Below are positions 44,535-53,527 of a stretch of 64,000 nt of DNA, piece after piece. Made by a program: the position numbers and the translations under genes. This DNA is from Paenibacillus lupini (GTDB lineage: Bacteria > Bacillota > Bacilli > Paenibacillales > Paenibacillaceae): positions 124,001-188,000 of the forward strand of contig NZ_JAASRW010000006.1 in assembly GCF_011761355.1 (NCBI RefSeq). Reading direction: 5' to 3'. Every line of letters begins with the position of its first letter. The first letter of the stretch is position 1. The notes below the pieces were generated by a model. The model was not told the DNA's origin. It searched no databases and saw only the letters and a program-made list of their open reading frames with translations.

Positions 44535-45830
44535 TTACATGTTTTTAATTACTTGGTTAGCGAACTCCGAGCATTTCACTTCAGTAGCGCCGTCCATCAG
44601 GCGTGCGAAGTCATAAGTAACGGTTTTGTTGTTAATCGAAGCTTCCATACCTTTATAGATCAGGTCAGCCGCTTCTTGCCAGCCCAGATGCTCAAGCATC
44701 ATAACGCCGGACAGGATTACGGAACCTGGGTTAACAACGTCTTTGTCTGCATATTTAGGAGCAGTACCATGAGTTGCTTCGAAGATTGCATGTCCAGTCA
44801 GGTAGTTGATGTTCGCGCCCGGTGCAATACCGATACCGCCAACTTGTGCAGCCAGAGCGTCGGACAGGTAGTCGCCGTTCAGGTTCAAAGTTGCGATTAC
44901 GTCGAAGTCAGTAGGACGAGTCAGAACTTGTTGCAGAGCGATGTCAGCAATCGCGTCTTTTACGACGATTTTGCCAGCAGCTTCTGCTTCTGCTTGTGCT
45001 TTGTTAGCAGCGTCTGTGCCTTCTGCTTCTTTAATGCGGTCGTATTGACCCCAAGTAAAGGTTTCGTTAGCGAACTCTTGCTCAGCCACTTCGTAGCCCC
45101 AGTTCTTGAACGCGCCTTCTGTATATTTCATGATGTTGCCTTTATGAACGAGTGTAACAGTTTTCTTGCCATGTTTGATCGCATATTCGATTGCAGCACG
45201 AGCAAGACGTTGGGAGCCTTCTTTGGATACTGGCTTGATGCCGATACCCGAAGTTTCAGGGAAACGGATTTTGTTAACGCCCATTTCGTTTTGCAGGAAC
45301 GCGATTACTTTCTTCACTTCCTCAGAACCTTCTTGGTACTCGATACCAGCATAGATGTCTTCTGTGTTCTCACGGAAGATAACCATGTCAACCAGCTCAG
45401 GACGTTTTACCGGGGAAGGCACGCCAGCGAAGTAACGAACTGGACGAAGGCAAGTGTACAGATCAAGCTCTTGGCGAAGCGCAACGTTCAGGGAACGGAT
45501 ACCGCCGCCGATTGGCGTAGTCAAAGGACCTTTAATAGCAACGATGTATTCACGGATTGCAGTCAGCGTGTCAGCTGGCAGCCACTCGCCATATGCGTTG
45601 AAAGCTTTTTCGCCAGCGAATACTTCGTACCAAGCGATTTTTTTGCTGCCGTCGTATGCTTTCTCAACAGCTGCGTCAAGTACGCGTTTCGATGCTGCCC
45701 AGATGTCACGGCCTGTGCCGTCGCCTTCGATGAAAGGAATGATTGGGTTGTTAGGTACTTGCAGTACACCGTTATCAATTGTAATTTGTTCGCCTTCTGT
45801 AGGAAGTGCGTATTTTTCGAATTGCGCCAT
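44535..45830 (-). CDS. icd: NADP-type isocitrate dehydrogenase
   Basis: 431 residues. Oxidative decarboxylation of isocitrate to 2-oxoglutarate. Visible: IPFIEGDGTGRDIW, the substrate loop TTPIGGGIRSLNVALRQELDLY, FRENTEDIYAGIEY, LVHKGNIMKYTEGAF, and NYLTGHAIFEATHGTAPKYADK. NADP preference follows from family. RBS AAGGAGG. It follows citZ by 40 bases, the standard Bacillales order. Confidence 0.97.
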   Translation of the reverse strand: MAQFEKYALPTEGEQITIDNGVLQVPNNPIIPFIEGDGTGRDIWAASKRVLDAAVEKAYDGSKKIAWYEVFAGEKAFNAYGEWLPADTLTAIREYIVAIKGPLTTPIGGGIRSLNVALRQELDLYTCLRPVRYFAGVPSPVKRPELVDMVIFRENTEDIYAGIEYQEGSEEVKKVIAFLQNEMGVNKIRFPETSGIGIKPVSKEGSQRLARAAIEYAIKHGKKTVTLVHKGNIMKYTEGAFKNWGYEVAEQEFANETFTWGQYDRIKEAEGTDAANKAQAEAEAAGKIVVKDAIADIALQQVLTRPTDFDVIATLNLNGDYLSDALAAQVGGIGIAPGANINYLTGHAIFEATHGTAPKYADKDVVNPGSVILSGVMMLEHLGWQEAADLIYKGMEASINNKTVTYDFARLMDGATEVKCSEFANQVIKNM

Positions 45831-45870
45831 TAGAATAAATCCTCCTTAGAATATGTAAGCACGCGCTTAA

Positions 45871-46983
45871 TTAGCGCTGCTCGATTGGAATGTATTTCGC
45901 GTTAACTGGGCCAACATAGTCCGCACGTGGACGAATGAGGCGGTTATCTTGATATTGCTCAAGAATGTGTGCACTCCATCCGGATACACGGCTGATTGCA
46001 AAGATTGGCGTAAACAGATCGCGTGGGATACCAAGCGTAGTATACACGGAAGCCGAGTAGAAGTCGACATTTGGCTTCAGACCTTTTTGGCCAGTAACCA
46101 TATCTTCAATCTTGATCGACATTTCGTACAGTTCCATATTGCCAGTCAGTTTGCCCAGCTCGCGGGACATTTGCTGCAGGTGCTTCGCACGAGGGTCGCC
46201 ATCTTTGTATACACGGTGACCAAAGCCCATAATTTTTTGTTTGTTCGCAAGCGCGTTGTTGATGTAGCCTTCAACGTTAGCCATCGAGCCGATCTCTTCA
46301 AGCATCACCATAACGGCTTCATTCGCACCGCCATGCAGAGGGCCTTTCAAAGCGCCAATCGCGGAAGTTACGCCCGAATAAATATCAGACAATGTTGCAA
46401 CGGTTACACGAGCTGCGAATGTCGAAGCGTTAAGCTCATGGTCAGCATGGAGAACCAATGCTTGATCAAGTGCTTTAACTGCAACTTCAGCAGGCTCTTC
46501 ACCTGTAAGCATGTATAGGAAATTGTAAGCAATGGATACGCCTTGTTTTGGAGCAACCGGCTCTTTGCCTTCGCGAATACGAGCAAATGCCGCAACAACT
46601 GTAGGCAATTGAGCTTGCAGCTTGATTGCTTTACGTTGGTTAGCATCTGTCGACATGTCATTAGCGGATTCGTCATACAGCGCCAGGCTCGAAATAGCCG
46701 TACGGAGCGCTGCCATTGAATTTGTACCGGCAGGATAAAGTTTAATTTGTTCGATTACTTGGCTTGGGATAGCCGCGTATTGATCTAATTGCTTTTGAAG
46801 TCCGTCAAGCTCGGAACGATTAGGCAGCTTGCCATACCAAAGCAGGTAGGCAACCTCTTCAAATGTTGCGTTTTCTGCAAGATCATCAATATTTATACCG
46901 CGATACGTCAATACTCCATCGATAATGGAGCTGATCGACGATGATGCGGCCACAATTCCTTCCAGACCTTTTGTAGCTGTCAT
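45871..46983 (-). CDS. citZ: Citrate synthase
   Basis: 370 residues, the Gram-positive type II length. Condenses acetyl-CoA with oxaloacetate. Catalytic residues lie in LHADHELNASTFAARV, GFGHRVYKDGDPRAKHL and the C-terminal FYSASVYTTLGIPRDLFTPIFAISR. RBS GAGGAG before ATG. First gene of the citZ-icd-mdh cluster. Confidence 0.97.
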   Translation of the reverse strand: MTATKGLEGIVAASSSISSIIDGVLTYRGINIDDLAENATFEEVAYLLWYGKLPNRSELDGLQKQLDQYAAIPSQVIEQIKLYPAGTNSMAALRTAISSLALYDESANDMSTDANQRKAIKLQAQLPTVVAAFARIREGKEPVAPKQGVSIAYNFLYMLTGEEPAEVAVKALDQALVLHADHELNASTFAARVTVATLSDIYSGVTSAIGALKGPLHGGANEAVMVMLEEIGSMANVEGYINNALANKQKIMGFGHRVYKDGDPRAKHLQQMSRELGKLTGNMELYEMSIKIEDMVTGQKGLKPNVDFYSASVYTTLGIPRDLFTPIFAISRVSGWSAHILEQYQDNRLIRPRADYVGPVNAKYIPIEQR

Positions 46984-47051
46984 CGTTCTCTCTCCTCTAA
47001 CTCGAAAATTTTTCGGTGAAAATAGTATTCGAATCTTTCTCGTCGCTATTA

Positions 47052-47080
47052 ATCATAAATGATTTTTAGAGCGAAGTGAA
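47052..47080 (-). promoter_or_regulatory. Candidate promoter of citZ
   Basis: Minus strand TTCACT, 17-bp spacer, TATGAT, about 70 bases before the citZ start. The 280-base divergent gap to ppx holds nothing else I can name. Confidence 0.45.
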
Positions 47081-47263
47081 CAAAACCAGACATAGAAATG
47101 CTTTATCGGCGCTATAAAGTTTTTTTTCAATCCCTTTCTTCCGCAATTTTCGCACATTTGCTCCAGCTGCATTTTTCCCTAAACTGCACAAAAATAGTCG
47201 CATACCGAAATCATATTTCAATGTGATAGAATAGAAGTTATAACATGCACGGAGGAACTTGCG

Positions 47264-48793
47264 ATGACTGAACAACGAATCGGCATCATCGATATCGGCT
47301 CTAACTCGGTTCGCCTTGTCGTCTATGAGCGGACGGCAAACGGCGCGCACCGGGTCATTGACGGAGGTAAGCGTCCAGCCCGCCTGGCCGAACGCGTCGA
47401 TGACAGCGGCTGCTTATCTGAAGAAGCAATTACGGAACTGCTTGGTACATTAAATCATTTTACCATGATTTGCGCTCATAACCGAACCGGACATATTCGC
47501 GCAATTGCAACAGCTGCTATCCGCAATGCTGCCAATCAATCGGAAATTCTTGATGCTATTAAGTCGGAGACGGGACTTACCATCGAATTATTAAGTGGTG
47601 CAGATGAAGCGACTTACGGCTTCCTTGGCATGATTAACGCGATGGACGTACAAGACGGCTTCCTCGTCGACATAGGCGGAGGCAGCACGGAGGTATCCCT
47701 GTTCCGCAATAAGGAGTTAGTTCAATCCGTATCCTTTCCTTTCGGTTGTGTCAGCTTGAATCGGAAATATGCGGTTAAAGGTCTGTTAAGCGAAGAAGGG
47801 TTAAAAGGCATTGAGTCACTCGTCACTGAATCCGTCAAGAATGAGCCTTGGCTGTTGAAGTCACCGTCACTGCCACTGATCGGGGTAGGTGGAACCGCCC
47901 GTGCGATGGGTAAAATTCATCAAGCGGTGACCAAATATCCATTCACCCAGACTCATAACTATCCGATGACCGGTATGGATGCAGACTTCTTGTTCCAGGA
48001 TTTGTTCCAAACCCCGCTCGATAAGCGGCGCAAATTCCCGGGGTTATCCAAAGACCGGGTTGATGTCATCGTGCCTGGTATTGCTGTGCTGCGCACTCTT
48101 TTCCGCCTGCTCAAGGCGTCTCATTACCGCATATGCGCTTCAGGACTGCGAGACGGATTGTTCTACGCTACCCGGTTCCCAGGCCGTTCTCTGCATCAGG
48201 ATGTGCTTGCTTTCAGCCTTAGTAATTTAAGCGCCCTTCATCCGGCTGCCCCCAAGCAGCATGTGATGCAGGTTAACCGGCTGGCGCTTCAGCTGTATGA
48301 TGAGCTGCGGCCTGTCCACCTGCTGCCGAATCGAGGCAAAATGCTGCTTGATGCAGCCTCAACCTTATTCCGAATTGGAGCATCTATTGATTACTATGAC
48401 TATGCGAAGCATACATTTTATCTGATCGTCAATTCCCATTTGAATGGCCTTGCTCATCGCGAAATTCTAATGATTGCAGCCATAGCTTCCTACAAAAGCA
48501 AAAATCGGACCCGCCAGCAGCTCCTCGATTATAGGGAACTGTTAAACGAATCCGACTATGATACAATTCATAAACTTGGTGTTCTGCTCCAGCTTGCAGC
48601 AGCACTTGACCGCAGTGAGACACAAGCCATTGGCAGGCTTGAAGCTTCCCAATCGGCAAATCAACTGCTTCTTGATCCCGTACGTTCCGAAGGAACATTA
48701 GCTCTTGAAGCACGAGAAGTCGATGAATTAGCTTCCGACTTCAAAAAACTGTGGGGACTTATTCCTGTTCTGAATCTGCCCGACTATACGTAA
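47264..48793 (+). CDS. ppx: Exopolyphosphatase (Ppx/GppA family)
   Basis: 509 residues of the ASKHA fold. N-terminal phosphate loop GIIDIGSNSVRLVVYER, then ATAAIRNAANQSEIL and DIGGGSTEVSLFRN; a C-terminal HD-like helical region (HTFYLIVNSHLNGLAHREILMIAAIA) is present. It removes terminal phosphate from polyphosphate. RBS CGGAGG. Its 3' end overlaps the convergent ppk gene by 10 bases. Confidence 0.93.
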   Translation: MTEQRIGIIDIGSNSVRLVVYERTANGAHRVIDGGKRPARLAERVDDSGCLSEEAITELLGTLNHFTMICAHNRTGHIRAIATAAIRNAANQSEILDAIKSETGLTIELLSGADEATYGFLGMINAMDVQDGFLVDIGGGSTEVSLFRNKELVQSVSFPFGCVSLNRKYAVKGLLSEEGLKGIESLVTESVKNEPWLLKSPSLPLIGVGGTARAMGKIHQAVTKYPFTQTHNYPMTGMDADFLFQDLFQTPLDKRRKFPGLSKDRVDVIVPGIAVLRTLFRLLKASHYRICASGLRDGLFYATRFPGRSLHQDVLAFSLSNLSALHPAAPKQHVMQVNRLALQLYDELRPVHLLPNRGKMLLDAASTLFRIGASIDYYDYAKHTFYLIVNSHLNGLAHREILMIAAIASYKSKNRTRQQLLDYRELLNESDYDTIHKLGVLLQLAAALDRSETQAIGRLEASQSANQLLLDPVRSEGTLALEAREVDELASDFKKLWGLIPVLNLPDYT

Positions 48794-50853
48794 TATTTCC
48801 ACTGCGGAATCGATCTCGCCTCGAATTGGCTGCGGAACGGCATCATTTCATTTTTAACATGAGTATAGGTGCCGTTCGACTGCAGTTCTCTCGACTTTAC
48901 ATTATCGTCAAGATTCAGCTGCAGCATGTTAATCAGCGTCTTGCGAAGGTTTTTGTCAAACACCGGTGACATTAACTCAATACGTCTCGTTAAATTCCGT
49001 GTCATCCAATCCGCGCTCGACAGGTACACCTCTTCATCCCCGCCATTATGGAAGTACATTACCCTTGCATGCTCCAAGAAACGATCCACAATACTGATCA
49101 CGCGAATATTCTCGCTGCGTCCTGCCACTCCTGGTCTGAGACAGCATACACCACGAACGATTAATTCGATCTGAACCCCAGCCCGTGATGCTTCATACAG
49201 CTTATCGATCATTTCCTGATTTGAAAGTGAGTTCATCTTCGCGATAATACGTGCTGGAATGCCCTGCTCAGCATTCGTAATCTCACGATCGATCAACCGG
49301 AATAACTTCTCCTTCAAATCCGTAGGTGCTACGCCAAAAGCCTTCCACTCATACGGCGATGAATAACCAGTCACTTCATTAAAGAGCGCCGACGCATCAC
49401 TGCCGATGATCGGATGTGAGGTGAAAAGACCAATATCGGTATATAACGTTGCTGTACTGTCATTATAATTACCCGTACCGACATGTACATAGCGGCGGAG
49501 CGTGCCTTGCTCTCTGCGGACAACTAACAGAATTTTGGCATGCGTCTTTAATCCAACTAGCCCATAGACAACATGACAGCCCGACTTTTCCAGCTGACGA
49601 GCCCAGGCAATATTCCGTTCCTCATCGAATCTGGCTTTGAGCTCAACAACTACCGTCACCTGCTTACCAGACTCCGCTGCTTTCGATAAGGCTTGCACAA
49701 GCGCAGACTGTCCGCTTACACGATATAAGGTCATCTTAATCGCCAGAACATCTGGATCCTCTGCTGCCTGCTCGATGAAATCAGTCACCGCATCAAACGA
49801 TTCATAAGGGTGGTACATAAGTACATCACGTTGACGGATTACCTCAAACATGTCATCCGTCTCGTCAAACTCATGCGGATAGACCGGATCAAGCCGGCTA
49901 TATCGAAGATTATCATGACCTGGAAGAGAATGAACAAATTTCATCAAGAAGCTGAGATCAAGAGGTCCATCGATCTCGATTAGATTATCCTCAATTTCCA
50001 GCTCTTCCTTCAGAATCTCAAGAGCCATCGGATGCATACCGCGGGCTACTTCCAGCCGAACCGGAATACCCCAACGCCTTCTGCGAAGCTCCTTCTCAAT
50101 CTCCTCCAAAAGGTCCTCTGCACCATCTTCATTCAACGTAAGGTCGGCATTACGAGTAAGACGGAAAGGATGAACGGCCGTAGGCGTGTAACCGTTAAAT
50201 AAGGATGTAATATTATGCTCAATAAGATCTTCCAGCAGGATAAATTCCATCTTCTTGCTGTTAGTTCTGCCGGGAACCGGTACAAACCGAGGCAGGATCG
50301 AAGGAACTTGAACGATAGCAAAGAGCGGACCATCCTCGTGGATTGCATGATCTTGCTCCTGTTGGAGCAAGATCGCCAGATACAGCTCCTTGTTATGTAC
50401 AAGGGGAAATGGCCTGCTCTGGTCTACTGCCATCGGTGTCAGTACTGGGAACACAATTTCTTGAAAATACTGCGTTACCGCTTTGAGCTGATTGGCATTC
50501 AGCTCCTCAACGGATGTAATCAATATGCCTTCCCGACCAAGACAACGGAATACTTCCCGATAAGTTCTGTATTGATCATAAACCATCGTCGTGGTTCGTT
50601 TAATTAATCTTTTCCAAAGACCTTGAGGCGTATAGCCTGTAAAATCCATCTTCGTATATCCAGCCCGTATCTGATCTTGGATACCGGCAACTCGTACACT
50701 CATAAACTCGTCTAAATTACTTGTTACAATAGACAAAAATTTGGCGCGTTCAAGCAAAGGATTGCTCGTATCCTGTGCTTCCTGGAGCACTCTGCGATTA
50801 AATTCGATCCAGCTTAGATCCCGATTCACATAGTGGGACAATTGTCTTGTCAT
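48784..50853 (-). CDS. ppk: Polyphosphate kinase 1
   Basis: 689 residues from ATG after GGAGGCGTAAGGAA. Reversibly makes polyphosphate from ATP. N-domain YVNRDLSWIEFNRRVLQEA; the phosphorylated His is in GLVGLKTHAKILLVVRRE (about residue 440); a second His lies in RFLEHARVMYFHNGGDEEVY; C-terminal DWMTRNLTRRIELMSPVF. The gene is preceded by a PhoP-like array with a good -10, so induction under phosphate limitation is likely. Confidence 0.97.
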   Translation of the reverse strand: MTRQLSHYVNRDLSWIEFNRRVLQEAQDTSNPLLERAKFLSIVTSNLDEFMSVRVAGIQDQIRAGYTKMDFTGYTPQGLWKRLIKRTTTMVYDQYRTYREVFRCLGREGILITSVEELNANQLKAVTQYFQEIVFPVLTPMAVDQSRPFPLVHNKELYLAILLQQEQDHAIHEDGPLFAIVQVPSILPRFVPVPGRTNSKKMEFILLEDLIEHNITSLFNGYTPTAVHPFRLTRNADLTLNEDGAEDLLEEIEKELRRRRWGIPVRLEVARGMHPMALEILKEELEIEDNLIEIDGPLDLSFLMKFVHSLPGHDNLRYSRLDPVYPHEFDETDDMFEVIRQRDVLMYHPYESFDAVTDFIEQAAEDPDVLAIKMTLYRVSGQSALVQALSKAAESGKQVTVVVELKARFDEERNIAWARQLEKSGCHVVYGLVGLKTHAKILLVVRREQGTLRRYVHVGTGNYNDSTATLYTDIGLFTSHPIIGSDASALFNEVTGYSSPYEWKAFGVAPTDLKEKLFRLIDREITNAEQGIPARIIAKMNSLSNQEMIDKLYEASRAGVQIELIVRGVCCLRPGVAGRSENIRVISIVDRFLEHARVMYFHNGGDEEVYLSSADWMTRNLTRRIELMSPVFDKNLRKTLINMLQLNLDDNVKSRELQSNGTYTHVKNEMMPFRSQFEARSIPQWKYYV

Positions 50854-50881
50854 TTCCTTACGCCTCCCCAATCATGTCCCT

Positions 50882-50935
50882 ATTATGACAGAAGACTATT
50901 ATTGGAATATTAACGAATTGTAAAGATAAAGTTAA
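50882..50935 (-). promoter_or_regulatory. PhoP-type binding array and -10 box upstream of ppk
   Basis: On the minus strand four hexamers, TTAACT, TTTACA, TTAATA and ATAATA, are spaced exactly 11 bp apart (plus positions 50930, 50919, 50908, 50897). They resemble the Bacillus PhoP consensus TT(A/C/T)A(C/T)A. A CATAAT -10 (50882-50887) starts nine bases after the last hexamer, as in PhoP-activated promoters. No -35 is needed. Confidence 0.7.
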
Positions 50936-50944
50936 CACGGCTTC

Positions 50945-51041
50945 GGTTGTTTCGGCCGAGTGCTCCTTGTGGTTTCTTTCTTGATCAACCTTAAACAGGT
51001 TGAAACAAACGCACAATAGTCGCACTCGACTCGAAACAACC
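50945..51041. repeat. Long imperfect palindrome between the thioesterase gene and ppk
   Basis: Arms GGTTGTTTCGGCCGAGTGC (50945-50963) and its near complement at 51022-51041; pairing continues inward through TTGTG..TTTCTTTC to an apical TCAACCT/AGGTTGA stem around 50985-51003. The whole 97 bases can fold as one hairpin. Confidence 0.65.
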
Positions 51042-51078
51042 TCCACATACAATAAAGAAATAAAGAAATAGGGATCAG

Positions 51079-51546
51079 CTATGCCATTGACTGAAGCAAA
51101 GCATATAATTCCGGCAGGCCTTTATCCAGTCTTGCCGGCCGCCATTTCTCATTTACCCAGACATGCTTGGTACCGCCTGTAACCAGTCTTTCACCAGGCA
51201 GCTTCTCTTTATTCTCAACGATAGCAGGGTGGAATTCATCAAGATCTACTCTGCGGATTTCGGATTCGAAGGATAGACGAACTGGGGAAAAATCCGCGAC
51301 TCTTGTACAAATCAGCAGGGTATCGTCATAACGTGCAGGTAGTTCGTAGCGGCATTGAAGATCTACAACCGGCAGCAATAAGCCTTGTTGTTCGATGGAT
51401 TTGTAATCATAACCTGCAGAGCGGATCAGCTCCGTCCGGCCAATTTCAAACCAAGTTATGTAATTGCCATGAAAAACAACCCCCATTTGATCCGTTTCCT
51501 GATAGCGCACGCGCAGCGGATGCAGGAACCATTTCTGTGACGGCAT
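51079..51546 (-). CDS. Acyl-CoA thioesterase, 4-hydroxybenzoyl-CoA thioesterase/YbgC type
   Basis: 155 residues, hotdog fold. The motif VRYQETDQMGVVFHGNYITWFEIGR (about residues 13-36) contains the catalytic Asp/Tyr region of the YbgC family. It hydrolyses an acyl-CoA; the exact acyl group is not deducible. RBS GGGGG. It lies between pyk and ppk on the same strand. Confidence 0.9.
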   Translation of the reverse strand: MPSQKWFLHPLRVRYQETDQMGVVFHGNYITWFEIGRTELIRSAGYDYKSIEQQGLLLPVVDLQCRYELPARYDDTLLICTRVADFSPVRLSFESEIRRVDLDEFHPAIVENKEKLPGERLVTGGTKHVWVNEKWRPARLDKGLPELYALLQSMA

Positions 51547-51612
51547 AATTGAAGCTACCCCCTATATTATTACGAACTTCATTTACAAATAATTAACCTT
51601 TAGTTGAAACAA

Positions 51613-51641
51613 AAGCGAAGGTGAATTGCTCACCCTCGCTT
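51613..51641 (-). terminator. Terminator after pyk
   Basis: Stem AAGCGAAGGTGA/TCACCCTCGCTT (one mismatch), then TTGTTTC on the minus strand. Confidence 0.75.
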
Positions 51642-51682
51642 CTGCTCCTCTCTACGCTGTAGAGAAATATGAAATTGTGAGA

Positions 51683-53437
51683 TTACAGGACTTTAGCTTG
51701 TCCGGAGTATACAACACCAGTCTCACCGTAGACTGTAACTTCAGTACCGTCCATCAACAGTTCAGTTGCATTCGAGATACCCAGAATAACTGGAATACCA
51801 AGGTTGATGCCACAAACTGCAGCATGGCTAGTGATGCCACCTTGCTCAGTAATAACGGCTGCTGCTTTTTCGAAAGCAGGCATATATTCTTTATCTGTCG
51901 ATACCGTTACAAGGATCGAACCAGCTGTTACTCTTGCATTTGCTTCTTCAGGCGTGCGTGCTACAACGATACGGCCGGTAGCTGTTTGGCTGCCGATACC
52001 TTGTCCTTGTGCCAGAAGCTCGCCTACATGGTGGATCTTGATCAGGTTTGTTGTGCCAGCGCGGCCAACAGGTACACCTGCAGTAATAACAATTGTATCG
52101 CCAAGGCTGATCAGGCCAGTGCTTCTTGCACCTGCAACAGCATTTTCGAACATTGCATCCGTTGTTTCAGCAATCTCACCAAGAACCGGTTTAACGCCCC
52201 AGATCAGAGCCAGACGACGCATTACTCTCTCGTCGTTTGTTACTGCGATGATTGGTGCTTTAGGACGATATTTGGCAACCATACGAGCTGTGAAGCCACT
52301 TTGCGTCGAAGTTACGATCGCTGCAGCGTTCAGGTCAAGAGCGGATACTGCAACCGCTTGGCTGATCGCTTCTGTTACGGATGTTTGTTGAGCACTTGCT
52401 TGTTTGTTGAAAATTTCACGGTATTCCAAAGCCGCTTCTGCGCGCTCAGCAATACGGGACATTGTTGTTACCGCTTCAACCGGGTATTTACCAGCAGCTG
52501 TCTCGCCGGAGAGCATGATTGCATCTGTACCGTCGAAGATCGCGTTCGCTACGTCACTCGCTTCTGCACGAGTAGGACGCGGGTTGCGCTGCATCGAATC
52601 CAGCATTTGAGTAGCTGTAATAACTGGTTTACCAACGCGGTTACATTTTTCGATCATCGTTTTTTGTACCAGCGGTACTTCTTCAGCCGGGATCTCAACG
52701 CCAAGGTCACCACGAGCAACCATCAGACCGTCGGAAACTTCCAGAATCTCATCGAGGTTGTCAACACCTTGTTGGTTCTCGATTTTGGAGATGATTTGGA
52801 CATGACTTGCATTGTGACGCTCAAGCAGCTCACGGATTTCAAGCACGTCGCTTGCTTTACGTACGAACGAAGCTGCAACGAAGTCGATGCCCATCTCGAT
52901 ACCGAAGATGATATCGTTAGCGTCTTTTTCTGTAATACCAGGAAGGGAAATAGCAACGCCAGGAACGTTAACGCCCTTCTTGCTCTTAATTTGACCGCTG
53001 TTTACGATGCGGCAAATAATTTCAGTTCCTTGCACTTCTTCAACTGTCAAACCAATCAAGCCGTCATCGATCAGAATTGTCGAACCAACGGATACGTCGT
53101 TTGGCAGGTTGTTGTAAGTGATAGGCACGCGGTTAATGTCGCCCAGAATTTCTTCTGTTGTCAGCGTTACTTGCTCGCCTTGAATCAGCTCGATAGGCTC
53201 TTCTTTCAGTTTACCAAGACGAATCTCAGGGCCTTTCGTATCGAGCAGAACAGCTACCGATGTTCCCATCTCTTTGTTCGCGATCTTGATGTTCTTGATC
53301 CGGTTGCCATGCTCTTCAAAGTCGCCGTGAGAGAAGTTCAGACGGGCAACGTTCATACCCGCTTTAATCAATTTCTTCGTGTTTTCCAACGATTCGCTGG
53401 AAGGTCCAATCGTACAAACAATTTTAGCTTTACGCAT
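51683..53437 (-). CDS. pyk: Pyruvate kinase with C-terminal PEP-utiliser-like domain
   Basis: 584 residues. Residues 1-~470 are pyruvate kinase: KIVCTIGPSSESLENTKKLI, LDTKGPEIRLG, the Lys/Glu motif IISKIENQQGVDNLDEIL and MVARGDLGVEIP, MLDSMQRNPRPTRAE. The ~110-residue C-terminal extension (GGITSHAAVCGINLGIPVILG) resembles the phosphohistidine domain of PEP-utilising enzymes and is normal for Bacillus-type pyruvate kinases. Makes pyruvate and ATP from PEP. RBS GGAGG. Confidence 0.97.
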   Translation of the reverse strand: MRKAKIVCTIGPSSESLENTKKLIKAGMNVARLNFSHGDFEEHGNRIKNIKIANKEMGTSVAVLLDTKGPEIRLGKLKEEPIELIQGEQVTLTTEEILGDINRVPITYNNLPNDVSVGSTILIDDGLIGLTVEEVQGTEIICRIVNSGQIKSKKGVNVPGVAISLPGITEKDANDIIFGIEMGIDFVAASFVRKASDVLEIRELLERHNASHVQIISKIENQQGVDNLDEILEVSDGLMVARGDLGVEIPAEEVPLVQKTMIEKCNRVGKPVITATQMLDSMQRNPRPTRAEASDVANAIFDGTDAIMLSGETAAGKYPVEAVTTMSRIAERAEAALEYREIFNKQASAQQTSVTEAISQAVAVSALDLNAAAIVTSTQSGFTARMVAKYRPKAPIIAVTNDERVMRRLALIWGVKPVLGEIAETTDAMFENAVAGARSTGLISLGDTIVITAGVPVGRAGTTNLIKIHHVGELLAQGQGIGSQTATGRIVVARTPEEANARVTAGSILVTVSTDKEYMPAFEKAAAVITEQGGITSHAAVCGINLGIPVILGISNATELLMDGTEVTVYGETGVVYSGQAKVL

Positions 53438-53527
53438 GTTTAATTTTCCTCCGTTTAGTGCCTGCTATAGTCATTATTATCAATAATCTAATACTTGAGC
53501 CGCAGCTTGTACAAGAATCAAAAATTT

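Noticed and set aside
44553..45833. 426-codon open frame opposite icd
   Set aside because: It mirrors the icd gene and has Phe/Cys/Ser-rich nonsense composition.
51626..53443. 605-codon open frame opposite pyk
   Set aside because: It is antisense to a clear pyruvate kinase, has Cys/Arg/Asn-rich composition with no family motif, and arises from codon bias.
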